Assembly: GCA_964563965.1 (NCBI GenBank) | Contig: CAZLZI010000043.1 | Coordinates: 1 to 7,638 of the forward strand | Length of the DNA: 7,638 bases | From: CAZCAQ01 sp964563965 | GTDB lineage: Bacteria; Patescibacteriota; WWE3; UBA101185; UBA10185 | Reading direction: 5' to 3' | Shown: positions 6,406-7,638 of the stretch, one piece after another | Position numbering within the stretch: the first letter of the stretch is position 1 | Layout of the letters: each line of letters begins with the position of its first letter | Notes under the pieces: model-generated | Told to the model about the DNA's origin: nothing | The model's input: only the letters and a program-made list of their open reading frames with translations | Database searches by the model: none | Position numbers and translations under genes: made by a program

Positions 6406-6495
6406 GTTTCCGCATTTTTATATTGGTTTGTCGTAGGGTTGCGATTGTTTGAGCTTTCTTATACTCTGCTCTTACTTAGTTCAGGATCTGTGATA

Positions 6496-6501
6496 TATAC
6501 T
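6496..6501 (+). promoter_or_regulatory. -10 box of the 204-residue membrane-protein gene
   Basis: TATACT, the same hexamer as before the 5912 gene, ends six bases before the ATG at 6508. Transcription would begin at about the AUG. No clear -35 is seen (TTACTT at 6472-6477 is poor, with 18 bases between). Another TATACT lies at 6460-6465 and could serve as an alternative upstream start. Confidence 0.42.
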
Positions 6502-6507
6502 TAAAGT

Positions 6508-7122
6508 ATGGGTACGGAAAATAAAAGTAGAGTATCAGAGGCAATAGATCGTGTAAAGGCTTCTGATGCTTTTACAGAAAGTCTTGTCGCCCAGCTCCTT
6601 GCGGCAGCTGAGACTACACGTCACATGGTTGCTGTGCCTATGAGTTATGGACTGACTCCTGAACAGGCAGGGACAAGGCCTACGGGCGATGTGGGTCAAT
6701 TTTTATTTGATCATATGGGAGATGTGTGGGAAGTTGCAAATTTATTTATGGCTACTAGATTGGCCTTACTTGGGATAAGCACTATATTTGAAAAAGTTAC
6801 TCATAAACACATTCCTGATGAGGCGTGTTTTTGGGCATCCATTGCGGTTGGTGTATCTATTCCTGCATTGATGGAGATGGGCATACTTACAAACTCTGAG
6901 CTTGTAGACAACTCACAGGTAGTATTTGAACAAGCAGATTTATTTGGCGTTGGGGTGGCTGCCTCGGTGCTTATAGCAACACACTATGTGTCCAAATATC
7001 GTGGAAAGATAAAAGAAGGAGCTAGCAAACTAAGAGAAAAGATTACATCAATAAGTAGTGATCGAACTAGGAGTTTATTGATGGAAGAGGATAGACCAGA
7101 TGTTCCCCCATCACAAGAGTAG
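6508..7122 (+). CDS. Predicted integral membrane protein, unknown function
   Basis: A 204-residue protein I cannot assign. An N-terminal ~65 residues with a helical, Ala-rich part (DAFTESLVAQLLAAAETTRH) precede three hydrophobic segments at about 73-95 (VANLFMATRLALLGIS), 108-126 (FWASIAVGVSIPALMEMGIL) and 143-162 (LFGVGVAASVLIATHYV). A basic stretch follows (KYRGKIKEGASKLREKI), then an acidic, Pro-containing tail ending DRPDVPPSQE. The basic residues after the last helix suggest that the tail is cytoplasmic. The pattern of Glu in the second helix and Asp at the start of the third is faintly like VanZ-type proteins, but too weak to name it. The ATG at 6508 has no ribosome site but follows a -10 box by six bases. 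ybaB follows after 33 bases, so partial cotranscription is possible. Confidence 0.72.
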   Translation: MGTENKSRVSEAIDRVKASDAFTESLVAQLLAAAETTRHMVAVPMSYGLTPEQAGTRPTGDVGQFLFDHMGDVWEVANLFMATRLALLGISTIFEKVTHKHIPDEACFWASIAVGVSIPALMEMGILTNSELVDNSQVVFEQADLFGVGVAASVLIATHYVSKYRGKIKEGASKLREKITSISSDRTRSLLMEEDRPDVPPSQE

Positions 7123-7145
7123 TAGTTTTTCCTAAATGAATAAGT

Positions 7146-7151
7146 TATATT
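7146..7151 (+). promoter_or_regulatory. -10 box of ybaB
   Basis: TATATT (five of six) lies in the 33-base gap after the membrane-protein gene, with no convincing -35. It ends four bases before the first ATG (7156) and seven before the second (7159). By comparison with the other genes here the second ATG fits a leaderless start better. Confidence 0.38.
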
Positions 7152-7155
7152 TAAC

Positions 7156-7407
7156 ATGATGGATAAAGCAAAGATGATGGCAGATGCATATAGACTACGG
7201 AAAGCACTTGAAAGTGAAATTGTTCAAATTGAAGAAAATGGTATTAAGGTATGCATTGGTGGGGATTTTAAAATCCATAGCATTCACTTAGATGAGTGCG
7301 AGAATGTTGTATTAAAGGACATAATAAATAAAGCGATAAAGAAAGCACAGGAAAACGCAGCATTAAAGATTCGTGAACTTTCGGACTTAAATAACTTGCT
7401 GGTATAG
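7156..7407 (+). CDS. ybaB: YbaB/EbfC-family nucleoid-associated protein
   Basis: Small DNA-binding protein of the YbaB/EbfC family, dimeric 'tweezer' proteins that bind DNA and help organise the nucleoid. The 83 residues (82 if the ATG at 7159 is used) show the family plan. There is an N-terminal helix (KAKMMADAYRLRKALESEIV), then short strands (VQIEENGIKVCIGGDFKIHSIHLD) with the GDFKIHSIHLDE segment matching the usual G-N-x-x-V-x-x-V-x-I-D pattern, then a C-terminal helix (VLKDIINKAIKKAQENAALK). It is slightly shorter than the common 100-110 residues and lacks the Met/Gly-rich ends. In many bacteria ybaB sits between dnaX and recR. Here neither is adjacent on the same strand, but a clamp-loader-like gene is convergent next door. 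The assignment rests on pattern and length; sequence conservation in this family is low. Confidence 0.72.
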   Translation: MMDKAKMMADAYRLRKALESEIVQIEENGIKVCIGGDFKIHSIHLDECENVVLKDIINKAIKKAQENAALKIRELSDLNNLLV

Positions 7408-7421
7408 ATACATGCCTTACT

Positions 7422-7453
7422 TTATTCAGTAGCAGAGTTTCAGTATTGAATAA
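7422..7453. terminator. Hairpin between convergent genes, possible bidirectional terminator
   Basis: TTATTCAGTA (7422-7431) and TATTGAATAA (7444-7453) form a ten-pair arm with one G-U on the plus-strand RNA, around a 12-base loop. It fills the 49-base space between the ybaB stop (7407) and the opposing gene's stop (7457). The stem is AT-rich and no long T run follows on either strand, so its strength is doubtful. Confidence 0.33.
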
Positions 7454-7456
7454 TTC

Positions 7457-7638
7457 TCAACTTAATTTAAACATCAACACCTCTAAAGCGAGTCTTGTGT
7501 TTACATTAGTGTTTTCCAGATCATTAAGTGTATTAACAATGGTTCCTGCTGTTTCATATCTTTCCATTTCATGCGCTTCTTCTACCCATGTGTGTAATAT
7601 CTCGATAATATCTTTTTTATCTTTTTTTGAGAGTTTTA
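7457..7638 (-). CDS. DNA polymerase III clamp-loader subunit (delta'-like), C-terminal end
   Basis: The last 60 codons of a gene that continues past the right edge, ending at a TGA (7457-7459). The visible part is an all-helical tail: a helix with DIIEILHTWVEEAHEM, then TAGTIVNTLNDLENTNV and NTRLALEVLMFKLS at the very end. The end resembles the N-[VP]-x-x-RLALE-x-LLLKL finish of the C-terminal collar domain of delta' (HolB) and related gamma/tau (DnaX) subunits, which load the sliding clamp on DNA. With the ATPase domain outside the window the two cannot be told apart; delta' is favoured because the protein stops straight after the collar motif. It is convergent with ybaB. Confidence 0.55.
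   Translation of the reverse strand, partial: KLSKKDKKDIIEILHTWVEEAHEMERYETAGTIVNTLNDLENTNVNTRLALEVLMFKLS

Noticed and set aside
1..7638. tRNA, rRNA, CRISPR arrays, insertion-sequence ends or a multigene defence locus
   Set aside because: No cloverleaf, no regularly spaced repeats, no transposase and no nuclease/helicase gene other than the intein endonuclease was seen.

Overview
The window is AT-rich and densely coding. The evidence points to a small-genome bacterium with few or no Shine-Dalgarno sites, and Patescibacteria/Candidate Phyla Radiation is my best guess. The reasons are an intein in gyrB, short unrecognised membrane proteins, and -10-like boxes sitting almost on the start codons. 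This placement is inference: no rRNA or other phylogenetic marker was compared. TGA acts as an ordinary stop.

Layout. Four or five genes lie on the minus strand and three on the plus strand. At the left edge is the N-terminal 143 codons of a manganese-dependent family II inorganic pyrophosphatase (ppaC, minus), with its own promoter and a palindrome at its start codon. Next is a large membrane-anchored protein of unknown function (475-2410, minus). Its 5' end is thrown out of frame at a (GA)6.5 tract; one extra GA unit would give a single 645-residue protein. Then comes gyrB (2523-5804, minus), 1093 residues, of which 434 are an intein with an HNH homing endonuclease. The intein splits the TOPRIM motif EGDSAGG from SAKAARN. 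Divergent from gyrB is a small unknown gene (5912-6371, plus) that also looks frameshifted, at a G4 run. It is followed by an unknown membrane protein (6508-7122) and a YbaB/EbfC-family nucleoid protein (7156-7407). At the right edge is the C-terminus of a clamp-loader subunit of DNA polymerase III (delta'-like), convergent with ybaB.

Function. gyrB, the clamp-loader fragment and ybaB concern DNA topology, replication and nucleoid organisation. Pyrophosphatase supports polymerisation reactions by removing pyrophosphate. The membrane proteins have no evident link to these.

The most notable points are: (i) the full-length intein, very like the cyanobacterial GyrB intein in splicing motifs, with a long basic repeat array after its HNH core; (ii) a dinucleotide tract that could act as an on/off switch for a surface-exposed protein; (iii) start sites that suggest leaderless transcripts; and (iv) two apparent frameshifts in 7.6 kb, which may be real or may be assembly indels. 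I do not see a clearly undescribed multigene system.
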